Source of the DNA: Dehalococcoidia bacterium
GTDB taxonomy: Bacteria > Chloroflexota > Dehalococcoidia > Lucifugimonadales > Lucifugimonadaceae
Direction: 5' to 3'
Assembly: GCA_022824185.1 (NCBI GenBank)
Contig: JAJEAU010000007.1
Location: 1-64,000 of the forward strand
DNA: 64,000 bases
Of the stretch, positions 33,966 to 43,094 are shown in pieces. A program made the position numbers and the translations under genes. Under the pieces are notes generated by a model. That model worked only from the letters and a program-made list of their open reading frames with translations. It searched no databases and was not told the origin of the DNA. The number at the start of each line of letters is the position of its first letter. Position 1 is the stretch's first letter.

Positions 33966-34936
33966 ACCGACGTTCGCAACCTAGGATTAGCGATCTGGTC
34001 AAGACCGGCGGTGACCATGAAAAGACCTACGATGAATACGGCGATAACGAGAATCGGCGGTCCGAACCACCACCACATCCCCTGCGGTACCGCACCAAAC
34101 CTGATGAACCAGAACGCCATCAATCCGAGTGAAGGCTCATTCTGTGGACCCAAACCCAGTGCCGAAAGTCCAATCGAGAGCAGGATCGCTCCGGCGACTG
34201 CACCGACGAATGCTGCCGCGATGAACGGTGCAAGGTTCGGCACCAACTCGGTCAAAACGATTTCGAGGTCGCCTTGGCCGTTGAACTTCGACACCTCGAC
34301 GTACGTGCGGTTCTTCAACGTCAGTACTTGGGCACGCACCACGCGGGTGGTTCCCATCCACGAAATGACGCCGATCAGAATGCCTAGTTGCTCAACTGTC
34401 AATTGATCGAGGTATGCGCTGATGGTGATCAGCAACATCAGTCCGGGGATGGTGATGAGCGCGTCGCTAAGCACGACTACGACCGCGTCGATCCAGCCTC
34501 CAAAATATCCCCCCATGAATCCGAGCAAAGTCCCGATTCCGATACCGATGACGCCTGCGATGAATCCCATCCAAAGCGTCCCGAGGGTTCCGAACGCGAC
34601 GTAGGCAAAGACATCCCTGCCGAACTGGTCGGATCCGAGCCAGTATTCACCGGAAGGCCGTAGTCTCGGGGCGTCCCGCAACTGTATCGAACCGTCGGCT
34701 ACTTCCTTTTCGGCCTTGGCGAAACCGACCTCGGCGCGTTCGGGGTCGATTACCGCCGAACCGACAACCGCGAACAGTACCACCGCGAGCATGAGAGCCA
34801 AACCGCCGACGAGCAGTTTGTTTCGATTGATCGTTCCGAATATGCGGTCGCCGAGAGTCTCTTCCTCAAAGATCGTCTCGTCGTAAGTGCCCGCTATCTG
34901 CGGAGTCATATTTGTGGTGTCTGTGTTGGCCATCAC
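33962..34936 (-). CDS. peptide-type ABC importer permease (DppC-like)
   Basis: A 324-residue permease: one helix near residues 40-60, an extracytoplasmic segment containing GSDQFGRDVFA, then five spans. The inner-membrane coupling region is KFNGQGDLEIVLTELVPNL, replacing the common EAA motif. A second cytoplasmic-facing loop is AQVLTLKNRTYVE. It pairs with the DppB-like permease from the upstream gene (four-base overlap). Confidence 0.9.
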   Translation of the reverse strand: MMANTDTTNMTPQIAGTYDETIFEEETLGDRIFGTINRNKLLVGGLALMLAVVLFAVVGSAVIDPERAEVGFAKAEKEVADGSIQLRDAPRLRPSGEYWLGSDQFGRDVFAYVAFGTLGTLWMGFIAGVIGIGIGTLLGFMGGYFGGWIDAVVVVLSDALITIPGLMLLITISAYLDQLTVEQLGILIGVISWMGTTRVVRAQVLTLKNRTYVEVSKFNGQGDLEIVLTELVPNLAPFIAAAFVGAVAGAILLSIGLSALGLGPQNEPSLGLMAFWFIRFGAVPQGMWWWFGPPILVIAVFIVGLFMVTAGLDQIANPRLRTSV

Positions 34937-35940
34937 GCAGATCTGTATCTGATACGTGGATCGATTAACGGGTAGATCATGTCAACAACGAACAGCATCA
35001 AGCCGACTGCGAAGATGACGTACATCAGCACACCTTGGATCAGGAAGTAATCGTTGCTGGTGATCGCGGTGTACAGGAGGTTCCCGATGCCAGGGTAAGC
35101 GAAGAGGACCTCGACGAGGACAGAACCGGAGACGACGAAGCCCAGGTTGATCGCCAAACCAGTAACTTGCGGCAACAGGGCGTTTCGGACCGCGTAGCGG
35201 ACGAAGATGCGGCGTTCTTTGAGGCCTTTAAACTCCGCGAGTTTGATGAAGTCGTCTCCCATCGTGGTCACCATCATCCCTCGCATCCCCAAGCCCCAGA
35301 AGCCGATGCTCGACAGGATGATCGCTCCTGCAGGGAGGATGGCATGTTTGACGATGTCGAGGACGGTTCTGAGATCTAACGCAGGAGCTATCAAGGGATC
35401 ATGCGCGCCACCGCCCGGCAATATCGGCCAGAACACGGTGAACATCCACAACATCAACAGGCCCAGGAGATAGAACGGGACCGCCGTCACGATCAACAAC
35501 AACGGCACAACGAACGATATCGCAATCGGCGTGCGCGTCCAGCCGAGCCAAGCGCCAAAGAACGATCCGATGACCGCCGCCATGACAGTCGTGACACCCA
35601 CCAATCCCAGTGTCCAGGGCATCGCCCGCCTAACCTCTTTGGTAACGTCAGCCGGGAAGTACGCGATCGACTGCCCAAAATCGAGCCTCGAAAGGGCTAT
35701 CCAGTAATTCGCGTATTGAAGCCAAAGGGGGTTTTTTAGTCCGAATCTCTCCTCGTACCGCTCGATCATCTGCTCAACGTTGGCGATGTGTACCCCGCCA
35801 GCTTGTTGCAGCAGCTGGTTCATTCGCTCCTCGACGGGGTTGGTTGGCCGCAACCGCGGGATAGCGAAGTTCAGAGTTCCAGCCACGAAGATGATCAGAA
35901 CGAACATGCCTAGCCGTCTAAGGACATAATCGACAGTCAT
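34933..35940 (-). CDS. peptide-type ABC importer permease (DppB-like)
   Basis: A 335-residue six-span permease, first gene of the operon. The first helix is LGMFVLIIFVAGTLNF. Typical segments are QYANYWIALSRLDFGQSIAY, the EAA-like loop KLAEFKGLKERRIFVRYAVRNALLPQ and the ending YPLIDPRIRYRS. The binding-protein gene lies divergently about 350 bases away, so both may share a regulatory region. Confidence 0.92.
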   Translation of the reverse strand: MTVDYVLRRLGMFVLIIFVAGTLNFAIPRLRPTNPVEERMNQLLQQAGGVHIANVEQMIERYEERFGLKNPLWLQYANYWIALSRLDFGQSIAYFPADVTKEVRRAMPWTLGLVGVTTVMAAVIGSFFGAWLGWTRTPIAISFVVPLLLIVTAVPFYLLGLLMLWMFTVFWPILPGGGAHDPLIAPALDLRTVLDIVKHAILPAGAIILSSIGFWGLGMRGMMVTTMGDDFIKLAEFKGLKERRIFVRYAVRNALLPQVTGLAINLGFVVSGSVLVEVLFAYPGIGNLLYTAITSNDYFLIQGVLMYVIFAVGLMLFVVDMIYPLIDPRIRYRSA

Positions 35941-36294
35941 GCGACCTCGACTCCTTCCGATCTTCGGCTATGGCTAATCAATGAGGTTTTCTCGGTGTGA
36001 ATACACGGGTTGGTCCGGCTCAATCGTCAAAGAATGTTATACGAACCACCCTTCACTCGCCACATGCAAACTCGCTAGCCGCGTTGAATGTCGATGTCGG
36101 CAGAATCAGGGACCCGTGACTCTATTACCACGTTCGATTGACAGGCATTGGATTTTCGTTTAGATTTTGTGAGTTGCGCGGAATGAACCGCGTTAGTTGG
36201 CGCGCACTCATTTGCGAATGTCCTTGAAACTCGGATTGCACTCGCAAACTGATGGCGCCAATCATTTCAAAGCTAGCTCCAGGAGCACAGAGTG
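35941..36294. promoter_or_regulatory. divergent promoter region of the first importer
   Basis: A 354-base gap between the leftward importer operon and the rightward binding-protein gene. No gene is visible. It must hold promoters for both directions. GTTATACG near 36035 could be a -10 element, but I see no certain -35 partner. A clear AGGAG ribosome site lies at 36281-36285, nine bases before the ATG of the binding protein. Confidence 0.5.
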
Positions 36295-38325
36295 ATGCAC
36301 AAGATACGCAATATGCGATCCGCATTGTGGATGGTGGTAATGGGATCGCTCATTGCCGCAATGGCCACGGCGATCGCTTGCAGTACCGAGACGGTCGTCG
36401 AGACGGTCGTTGTGGAACGTGAAGTTCCCGTCGAAGTCCAAGTCACCGTTGAGACCGTCAAAGAGGTCGTAGTCCAAGGTGAAACAGTCGTCCAGACCGT
36501 CGTTGTCGAACGCGAGAGGGTCGTTGAAGGCCAGACCGTGGTTGAGACGGTGGTTGTCGAAAGGGAAGTCGTAGTCGAAGTCCAGACAGAAAAGGTCGTC
36601 GAGGTCGAGCGCGAAGTAACCGCGGTTCCGACCCCACGCGGCGTCATCACTCGTGAAGACACCTTCGTAATCACCGGATTCGGCCCTGGCGCGACCCAGT
36701 GGACCGACCCCGACAACATGAACCCCTACTCCCTAGGTGGACTAGGCCGAGTTCGCGGCATCCTCAACAAGACGATCTACGAATTCCTTTACCTCTACAA
36801 CCACAACGAGGGCGAAGTGATCCCATGGTTGGCAGAGAGCAGCCAAGTTGATGACGACTACATGGGGGTCAGCGTGACTCTCCGTGACGGCATCGAATGG
36901 TCCGACGGCATGCCGTTCACCAGCGAGGATGTCAAGTTCACGATCGAGCTTTTGCAGGCTAACCCCGACATGGTCTTTGCCGGCGACATCCAGGAATGGG
37001 TGAAAGACGTCGAGATCATTGACGACCGCAACTTCCGCATCAACTACAACAAGCCCAATGCACGGTTCTTCTACTTCTACTTCCAGGAGAACTCGGAGAT
37101 TCACCTGCCGATCCTGCCGAAGCACATCTGGGAAGGCCAAAACCCGCTCGAGTTCCCCAACTTCGATCTCGACAAGGGCTGGCCGGTCGGAACCGGCCCG
37201 TTCGTCGCAACTCGCGCCGACGCCCAGGGTCAGATCTTCGACCGAAACGACAACTGGTGGGCCGCCAAGGTTGGCTTCAAAGAGCTGCCTGAACCTCTCC
37301 GCGTTGCGTACATCCCGCCCGGATCCGCCGACACTATGGTCGCTCGCATGATCAACAACGAGTTCGACACTGGTTCGATCATGCAGCCCGGTGTGTTCGT
37401 CACCGCGCACAACCGAAACAAGAACATCATCTCTTGGGACACCGACGGTCCGTCATACGGCGCCGCCGACGCCTGCATGTACACGCTTGGCGTGAACACG
37501 CAGTACGGCCCAATGTCTGATGTCAACGCACGGCGCGCAGTCCAAGCTGCCGTCGACCGCGATCAGCTCGTTTCGCTTGCCTACGAAGACTCGACCGTCA
37601 CTCGTGCAGTGCCCTACTCCACCTACGGTGGCCTAAAGGCCTACGAGGACGCACAAGCCGACATCATCGCCAAGTATGACTGGGAGAGCCAAGGCCAAGC
37701 CGAGGTTGAGCAATACATGGCGGCGGCCGGCTACACGATGGGCGGCAGCGGATACTGGGAGAAGGATGGCGAGCCCCTCGCCATGGATCTCCACGTCCCA
37801 GGCTGGTTGAGGCCGATGGGCCCTGTTGTCGAGAAGCAGATGCAGGACGCTGGATTTGACGTTTCGTTCGTCCTCCACGACCCAGACACGGCACCTCTTT
37901 GGGCGGAAGTCCGAACCGGTCTGGCGGACATGTGGATCCTCGTCCACTGCGGTAGCTCACGCGAGCCGCACGGCACGATGCAGCACTTCCACTCCAAGTT
38001 CAACTCGCCAACGCAAGGTGAGCAGAACCAGTACCTCTGGGCCAACAGCCAGTACAACAACCCAGAGTACGACGCCATCATCGACGAGATGGACAGTGTG
38101 CTCCCATCAACCGAAGACCCGGTCTACATGGACTTGGCCAACCGCGCGCTCGACATCTTCCTCGACGACGTGATCGAGATCACGCTTGCGGAAGAGCGGC
38201 ACGTTGTGACCTTCAACAACACCTACTGGCGCGGGTTCATGACGAATTCGAACCCGTACGTTGCACCGTACAGTTTGTGGGCGGGTTACTTGCTCACGAT
38301 CCTGAACGTCTCGAAGGCCCAATAG
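36295..38325 (+). CDS. family 5 solute-binding lipoprotein with Val/Glu stalk, importer 1
   Basis: A 676-residue exported lipoprotein. The signal peptide ends at C29 (ATAIAC). Residues about 31-115 form a Val/Glu-rich repetitive stalk (VVETVVVEREV type), which should lift the ligand-binding part off the membrane. The SBP family 5 domain follows: TRWTDPDNMNPY-like start, LRDGIEWSDGMPFTSEDVKF (the family signature), and the second lobe with NARRAVQAAVDRDQLV. It feeds the divergent four-gene importer. Codons are strongly biased to C-ending forms, suggesting high expression. An in-frame GTG three bases upstream is also possible. Twin terminators follow. Confidence 0.93.
   Translation: MHKIRNMRSALWMVVMGSLIAAMATAIACSTETVVETVVVEREVPVEVQVTVETVKEVVVQGETVVQTVVVERERVVEGQTVVETVVVEREVVVEVQTEKVVEVEREVTAVPTPRGVITREDTFVITGFGPGATQWTDPDNMNPYSLGGLGRVRGILNKTIYEFLYLYNHNEGEVIPWLAESSQVDDDYMGVSVTLRDGIEWSDGMPFTSEDVKFTIELLQANPDMVFAGDIQEWVKDVEIIDDRNFRINYNKPNARFFYFYFQENSEIHLPILPKHIWEGQNPLEFPNFDLDKGWPVGTGPFVATRADAQGQIFDRNDNWWAAKVGFKELPEPLRVAYIPPGSADTMVARMINNEFDTGSIMQPGVFVTAHNRNKNIISWDTDGPSYGAADACMYTLGVNTQYGPMSDVNARRAVQAAVDRDQLVSLAYEDSTVTRAVPYSTYGGLKAYEDAQADIIAKYDWESQGQAEVEQYMAAAGYTMGGSGYWEKDGEPLAMDLHVPGWLRPMGPVVEKQMQDAGFDVSFVLHDPDTAPLWAEVRTGLADMWILVHCGSSREPHGTMQHFHSKFNSPTQGEQNQYLWANSQYNNPEYDAIIDEMDSVLPSTEDPVYMDLANRALDIFLDDVIEITLAEERHVVTFNNTYWRGFMTNSNPYVAPYSLWAGYLLTILNVSKAQ
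36385..36639 (+). repeat. Val/Glu heptad-like stalk repeat of binding protein 1
   Basis: Imperfect repeats encoding ETVVxTVVVEREVxVE units, about six in 85 codons. The DNA units (GTCGTTGTGGAACG and similar) vary at third positions, so the repeat is kept at the protein level. Likely an extended beta or coiled spacer between lipid anchor and binding domain. Confidence 0.75.
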
Positions 38326-38345
38326 GCTGAAGAGTTCGACAGATC

Positions 38346-38372
38346 AGGCGTCACGCCAATTGCGTGACGCCT
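38346..38372 (+). terminator. hairpin downstream of binding protein 1
   Basis: Perfect 11-base stem AGGCGTCACGC/GCGTGACGCCT around CAATT, 20 bases after the stop codon. It has no U-run of its own and is followed seven bases later by a second hairpin, so it probably protects the mRNA 3' end or assists termination. Confidence 0.75.
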
Positions 38373-38378
38373 GGGCAT

Positions 38379-38414
38379 CGAGGGCGTTATCTTTTTGAGA
38401 TAACGCCCTCGTTT
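38379..38414 (+). terminator. intrinsic terminator of binding protein 1
   Basis: Perfect 14-base stem CGAGGGCGTTATCT/AGATAACGCCCTCG around TTTTG, then TTTCG. It is strong enough to separate the highly expressed binding-protein gene from the crotonase gene that starts at 38449. Confidence 0.85.
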
Positions 38415-38448
38415 CGCGTCTGAACCTCAACCCGAATCTCTCGATCCG

Positions 38449-39237
38449 ATGAACCAACCTATCCTCGTAAACCGCTCCGCTCACATCGCCACCATCACCT
38501 TCAATCGCCCCGAGCAGCGCAACGCAATCTCCTACGAGATGTGGAAGTCTCTAAGCGAGATATTGGCCGAACTTGACGCTGACACCGCGGTGCGATGCGT
38601 TGTCTTCCGCGGTGCAGGAGGTCAAGCATTCTCCGCGGGCGCTGACATCAAGGATTTCGATGAGCATAGATACGATTCGACTTCCGCCGCTCGTTACGCG
38701 AAAGCATTCGAGGGAGCTTTAGACCGCGTGGAGAAACTCCGCTGCCCTACTATTGCAGCTATTCAAGGATTCTGCGTTGGTGGCGGTCTCGAACTCGCCT
38801 CCGCGACTGACATTCGCATCGCCACGAAATCCTCCCGATTCGGTGTCCCTGTCAACCGACTCGGTTTGACGGCAGGTTGGGACGAGCTTAGGAGAATGAT
38901 CGCCGTTGCAGGGGTCCCCGCGGTCAAATACCTCCTCCTGACCGGGGACATCATCGACATCGAAGAAGCCATGCGCTTCGGGCTTGTCACCTCAGTTGTA
39001 GAAGACGACGATTTCGAACCGACCATCGAAAAACTCGCCAGTCGTATCGTCGCCGGGGCTCCGCTTGCGGCCCGTGACCACAAAATCATGATTCAGCGAC
39101 TTTCAGTCGAACCAAACACCGAGACTCTGAGCGACGAGGATTTCAACCTTCAATTCCGCGTCTTCGACTCGGCGGACTTCCGCGAAGGCGTCGAGGCGTT
39201 CAATGCGAAGCGACGGCCGGAGTTCACAGGCGAATAA
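38449..39237 (+). CDS. enoyl-CoA hydratase/isomerase (crotonase) family protein
   Basis: A 262-residue crotonase-fold protein. The CoA/oxyanion-hole parts are clear: RPEQRNAIS, AFSAGADIKDF and IQGFCVGGGLELA. The segment that in true hydratases reads PE..xGxxPGxGGTQ is here PVNRLGLTAGWDELRRM, so the catalytic Glu and the GG turn are missing. The activity is therefore probably not simple hydration; isomerase, thioesterase or decarboxylase reactions are options. The following rhodanese gene is 43 bases away on the same strand. Confidence 0.88.
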   Translation: MNQPILVNRSAHIATITFNRPEQRNAISYEMWKSLSEILAELDADTAVRCVVFRGAGGQAFSAGADIKDFDEHRYDSTSAARYAKAFEGALDRVEKLRCPTIAAIQGFCVGGGLELASATDIRIATKSSRFGVPVNRLGLTAGWDELRRMIAVAGVPAVKYLLLTGDIIDIEEAMRFGLVTSVVEDDDFEPTIEKLASRIVAGAPLAARDHKIMIQRLSVEPNTETLSDEDFNLQFRVFDSADFREGVEAFNAKRRPEFTGE

Positions 39238-39280
39238 ATCCGATGCTTCCAGCGTCACGGATCAACTTGAGGAACGAACA

Positions 39281-39694
39281 ATGCCCAACAACGTAACCGA
39301 AGTCCCTGCAGCACCGTCCTCCGAGGCGGAAAACCATTTCGCTAATCTCCTAGCCTTTGAAACCGATTGCTGGGATGTTCATGACACCCTATCTCGCGGT
39401 GCCACTGATTTCGTCCTCCTAGACGTCCGCAGCCCCGACGCATTTGAAGAGCGCCACGTTCCCGGCGCGATCAACTTGCCTCACGCCCGGATCGTCGAAC
39501 GAAACCTAGCTCAATGGGCGGAAGATACCCTCTTCGTCGTCTACTGCGCCGGCCCGCACTGCAACGGTGCAGACAAAGCCGCTCTCAGACTTGCGCGTTT
39601 GGGCAGACCTGTGAAGAAGATGATCGGCGGAATGACGGGATGGGCGGACGAAGGCTTTTCGTTCAATGACGGGACTATCTCAGGCGTCGGTTGA
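39281..39694 (+). CDS. rhodanese-like sulfurtransferase
   Basis: A 137-residue single-domain rhodanese. Seen: FVLLDVRSPDAFEERHVPGAINLPH and the active-site loop VVYCAGPHCNGADKAA with the persulfide-forming Cys. Then LARLGRPVKKMIGGMTGWADEG. The ATG at 39281 is preferred because a longer frame upstream has no rhodanese character and overlaps the crotonase gene. It should transfer sulfane sulfur in the cytoplasm. Confidence 0.9.
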   Translation: MPNNVTEVPAAPSSEAENHFANLLAFETDCWDVHDTLSRGATDFVLLDVRSPDAFEERHVPGAINLPHARIVERNLAQWAEDTLFVVYCAGPHCNGADKAALRLARLGRPVKKMIGGMTGWADEGFSFNDGTISGVG

Positions 39695-39817
39695 CGATTG
39701 ATGTGCAGAACCTTCTGACGCGACTGCGGTAAGATGAAATCAAAGCAATTCACGGGTTAATCCCTCGAAGAATTCAGGCCGCCGTCGACCTAGACCAAAG
39801 GCTTGCCGACCATACAC

Positions 39818-40102
39818 ATGCTTAAACCGATAGCAGTCGAACCGCGAGAAGGCCTGCGCATCTGGATCCGTTACGAAGACGGTGCGGAGGGCGAGATCGA
39901 TTTGTCACACCTCGAGGGAAAAGGTGTTTTCAAAGCGTGGCAAGATCGCGAGTTTTTCGAATCTGTTCACATCGCGCCCTACCGATCCATCACGTGGGGC
40001 AACGATCTCGACCTATGCCCTGACGCCTTGTACATGCGATTGACGGGCACAACCCTCGACGAATATAAAGAACTTTCACGGACTTTCGGAGTGCATGCCT
40101 GA
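39818..40102 (+). CDS. DUF2442 domain protein
   Basis: A 94-residue protein (MLKPIAVEPREGLRIWIRYEDGAEGEIDLSHL) with the DUF2442 pattern: paired strands, FFESVHIAPYRSITWGNDLDLCPD and a C-terminal helix. TTG 39803 is an alternative start. It overlaps the DUF4160 gene by eight bases. The two families are commonly paired, and toxin-antitoxin function has been suggested for such pairs; I cannot show it here. Confidence 0.85.
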   Translation: MLKPIAVEPREGLRIWIRYEDGAEGEIDLSHLEGKGVFKAWQDREFFESVHIAPYRSITWGNDLDLCPDALYMRLTGTTLDEYKELSRTFGVHA

Positions 40103-40355
40103 AGTTTCCAGATTCCGCGGCATCAGAATAATCTTCAACTTCGACGAACACCCGCCGCCGCATTTTCACGTCGAATACGCTGGTTTTCAAGCCACCGTAA
40201 ACATCCAGCATTTGGATGTCGACAATGGCGAGTTACCCGCGGGTGCCAGGCGTCGAGTATTGCGGTGGGCGAGACTTCACCAAACCGAACTGATGGCAGC
40301 TTGGCGTGCGGCCACTAACTATGAATTCCCGCCAAGGATTGACCCACTCGATTGA
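40095..40355 (+). CDS. DUF4160 domain protein
   Basis: An 86-residue protein with the DUF4160 signature: ISRFRGIxIxFxxDEHPPPHFHVEYAGFQATV, here as VSRFRGIRIIFNF-DEHPPPHFHVEY. It has a C-terminal basic helix with Trp (RRVLRWARLHQTELMAAW). It overlaps and follows the DUF2442 gene, the reverse of the order I most often associate with the pair. A toxin-antitoxin-like module is possible. Confidence 0.85.
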   Translation: MPEVSRFRGIRIIFNFDEHPPPHFHVEYAGFQATVNIQHLDVDNGELPAGARRRVLRWARLHQTELMAAWRAATNYEFPPRIDPLD

Positions 40356-40363
40356 TCGGTGGC

Positions 40364-41203
40364 TCACACCCCATACTCCCTGAGCTTCCCGCGCAAAAAC
40401 TCGGTTGCCAACGGCACCGCCGATACCTCGTCCAATTCGTCTTGCCCCTCGAAGACGACTGACATCCAACCGTTGAAGCCGACCGATTTAATGATCTTCA
40501 TGATCCGGTCGTAGTCCAACCAGGCTTCGGAACCGGAAGCGATCCGGTAGATTTTCGCTCGGACGTGGACGGCTTTAGGTGCGGATGCCTCGATTGATCC
40601 GTAGAAGTTGTGCTCTTCATCTTCGACGCCGCGTTCTCCTTTGGACGCGCCGGGAGAACCTCGATATTGTCCTGTGTCGAGGATGTGCGTGTAATACGGG
40701 TTATCGACCTCATCCAGAATCCTCAACACCTGCTCCCCAGTCGCCGGTGCACACCCGTGGTTGTGGTTGTGGAGTCCGACCATTACGCCCTTTGATGCTC
40801 CGTAATCAGCGACCTCCTTGGTAGCTGAAACAATCCTCGGCCAGACGCTCTCCTCAGTCTCCCCTTCGGGTACCCATCCGCCGAACGAACGCACCATCTG
40901 GATTCCCATCACCTTCGCCACGTCGATCCACTTCTTCATGTTGTCAATCTGGGCGCGTTGTTCGTCTCCGGTCATGCCGAAGTTGTTTGACACGCCGATG
41001 TAGCAGATGTGCAACCCCGCCGCGAGGCACGCCATTCGGACCGATTCCAAGTAGTCGCGGTCAGTCGATGCGAAATGGGCGAAATGGATGTCGATGCCGT
41101 CCAATCGGTATTCCCTCGCCTTTTCGATCATGCCGAAAAGATCGATCTCGCCAGCGTTGAAGGTGTCGCGGTAGCAGAGCGATTGCAGGCTGAGTTTGAT
41201 CAT
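40364..41203 (-). CDS. sugar phosphate isomerase/epimerase-like TIM-barrel protein
   Basis: A 279-residue member of the xylose-isomerase-like AP-endonuclease-2 family. It starts with LSLQSLCYRDTF and GIDIHFAHFA; metal-site candidates are LHNHNHG (His), HILDTGQ (Asp) and VVFEGQDELD (Glu). These proteins isomerise or epimerise sugars or inositols. Substrate is unknown. It converges with the DUF4160 gene, with eight bases between stops. Confidence 0.85.
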   Translation of the reverse strand: MIKLSLQSLCYRDTFNAGEIDLFGMIEKAREYRLDGIDIHFAHFASTDRDYLESVRMACLAAGLHICYIGVSNNFGMTGDEQRAQIDNMKKWIDVAKVMGIQMVRSFGGWVPEGETEESVWPRIVSATKEVADYGASKGVMVGLHNHNHGCAPATGEQVLRILDEVDNPYYTHILDTGQYRGSPGASKGERGVEDEEHNFYGSIEASAPKAVHVRAKIYRIASGSEAWLDYDRIMKIIKSVGFNGWMSVVFEGQDELDEVSAVPLATEFLRGKLREYGV

Positions 41204-41374
41204 CAGACGTGTTCTCCCGTGACGTGGTGGTGTCCATCAGTTTCCATCGGCAAGATTACCACCGCCGCGGGCTGCAGCGTCATTGCGATTGCGAACTCGT
41301 TCTTGATCCGATGCGGTATCATCGCGTTCAATCAGACGCACAACTACGCTCACAAACGAATGGAGTTTACTCCT

Positions 41375-42394
41375 ATGGCAGTCAGCACCAACGGCACAGC
41401 AGGCGCTGTTCCTTCCAAAGCAGGTGACACGATCCAGCGGATGGCCGAAGCCGCATCTTCATTCTTGGCTTCGCTCGGTAAACAGGAGCTTGCCAAAGCG
41501 ACTTTCCCGTTCTCGGGCGATGAGCGATATGAGTGGCATTACACGCCCGTCGGACGCAACGGCCTGCTGATTTCCGAGATGGATGGCGCCCAGACCGAAC
41601 TTGCGTTCAAGATGATGGAGACCGGTTACAGCGAGAGCGGGTACGCCATGGCCCGGCAGATCATCCGGCTTGAGACGATCCTGGGCGAATATGAATCCAT
41701 GACCAACAACGTCTCGACTTGGGACCGATTGGAGGAGCGTTACTGGTTCAGCGTATTCGGTGAACCGGGCAGCGAAGAGCCTTGGGGATGGCGCGTCGGT
41801 GGGCATCACATAGGGATTATCGCGACTGTAGCCGGCAATTCTGAACTTTCGATCCATCCGCTGTTCTTCGGGTCGAACCCGGCAGAAGTCAAGCACGGGG
41901 ATCAACTTGGGATGCGGACGCTGGCGGAGGAAGAGGACTGGGCGCGCTCGCTGGTGACGGGAATGACGGAAGATCAGAAATCGGCGACGATTGTCGATCC
42001 GGTGGCCCCTGCCGATATCCTCACGACGGTTGTGCGTGTTGTGGATCCTGGCATGACACCTCAGGGAATTTCGATTGGCGATCTTTACGATGGTCAAAGG
42101 GAAGCATTGGTAAAGCTCATCCGACACTACGTCTTCCGGGCGGCTGACGAAGCGGCGAATAACTACTGGGCCCAGCTTGAACGCGAAGGATGGGACAGTG
42201 TGCACTTCGCGTGGGCAGGACCGTTGGAGCGATGGCAGGGGCATTACTACAACATTCGGCACGATCGATTCGTGATCGAGTATGACAACACGCAGAATGG
42301 CGCCAATCACATCCACTCAGTGCTTCGTGACTATAACCACGATTTCGGCGAGGATCTGTTAGCCGCTCACTACAAGGCGTCGCATTCGCACTGA
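41375..42394 (+). CDS. DUF3500 domain protein
   Basis: A 339-residue protein matching DUF3500: FLASLGKQELAKATFPFSGDERYEWHYTPVGR, then GWRVGGHHIGI and HYYNIRHDRFVIEYDNTQNGANHIHSVLRDYNHDFGEDLL. Many family members are exported, but no signal peptide is visible with this start. ATG 41375 is chosen for its GGAG upstream; ATG 41360 is the alternative. Function of the family is unknown. Confidence 0.88.
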   Translation: MAVSTNGTAGAVPSKAGDTIQRMAEAASSFLASLGKQELAKATFPFSGDERYEWHYTPVGRNGLLISEMDGAQTELAFKMMETGYSESGYAMARQIIRLETILGEYESMTNNVSTWDRLEERYWFSVFGEPGSEEPWGWRVGGHHIGIIATVAGNSELSIHPLFFGSNPAEVKHGDQLGMRTLAEEEDWARSLVTGMTEDQKSATIVDPVAPADILTTVVRVVDPGMTPQGISIGDLYDGQREALVKLIRHYVFRAADEAANNYWAQLEREGWDSVHFAWAGPLERWQGHYYNIRHDRFVIEYDNTQNGANHIHSVLRDYNHDFGEDLLAAHYKASHSH

Positions 42395-42478
42395 CGCACC
42401 GGTAATCAATCGTCGATCGTTCTCAAAAACAGGGCGACTCTTTTTTGCTGACCAAATTGGCGATGGTTTGAATCACGT

Positions 42479-42904
42479 ATGAGCGAAGCCTACATCCAAG
42501 TGTCGGTGCGTTTTTTGGTCGGCCTTTTCGCGGCGGCGATTGGCGCGTTTTTTGGTGCTATTGTCATCGCGATGGTCGTCTCAGGTACCGAGGCTCCAGA
42601 TACGGTCAGGAGTGTGATCAGGATTGCGTTCGTGGCGTTGATTGCGGGAGTCGCGTCTCGTCTCGGTTGGTATGGGATCGTCGAGACGCGTCGTCAGAGT
42701 TTGGTTTTGGTCCTTTCGGCTGGCGTGACGGGACTGATCGGATCTTGGCTTGGTTTGTTGTTCGGCGGCGTATTTTTTGAACACACTGATCTTTACATCC
42801 TCAACCGTGACATTTCCGGTGCCGGGTTCTTTGGTGCGGTAATTGCTTGCAACATTCCGTCGCTTGTGCACGCCGCCGTGCTTGCTCGGAATCGAGAGAT
42901 CTGA
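42479..42904 (+). CDS. small four-span membrane protein
   Basis: A 141-residue protein with four hydrophobic segments at about 8-34, 45-64, 72-97 and 115-136. The Gly-rich spans (AAAIGAFFGAIVIAMVV, GVTGLIGSWLGLLFGGVFF) suggest close helix packing. I recognise no family. It precedes the second importer by 190 bases and is separated from it by a likely promoter region. Confidence 0.6.
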   Translation: MSEAYIQVSVRFLVGLFAAAIGAFFGAIVIAMVVSGTEAPDTVRSVIRIAFVALIAGVASRLGWYGIVETRRQSLVLVLSAGVTGLIGSWLGLLFGGVFFEHTDLYILNRDISGAGFFGAVIACNIPSLVHAAVLARNREI

Positions 42905-43094
42905 AGAAATCGTTTTTGAACTACGGATCGAAGGCGTTTTGGTTGGCGGAGTTGGGAAATCGATTTTGGGGATATTCGCGAGGATGCGGTTTTTGGGTTA
43001 TTATTCGTGCATCGTTTGCGAGTGATACTGGCTCGGGAGGTTAGGTTGTCTCTGTGGCAGTGTCAAACGCTCAAACAGGCAGTGGAGGGTAACT

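Noticed and set aside
38346-38414. Twin hairpins considered as an attachment site or mobile-element end
   Set aside because: They follow a stop codon by 20 bases and lack flanking duplications; termination or mRNA protection explains them.
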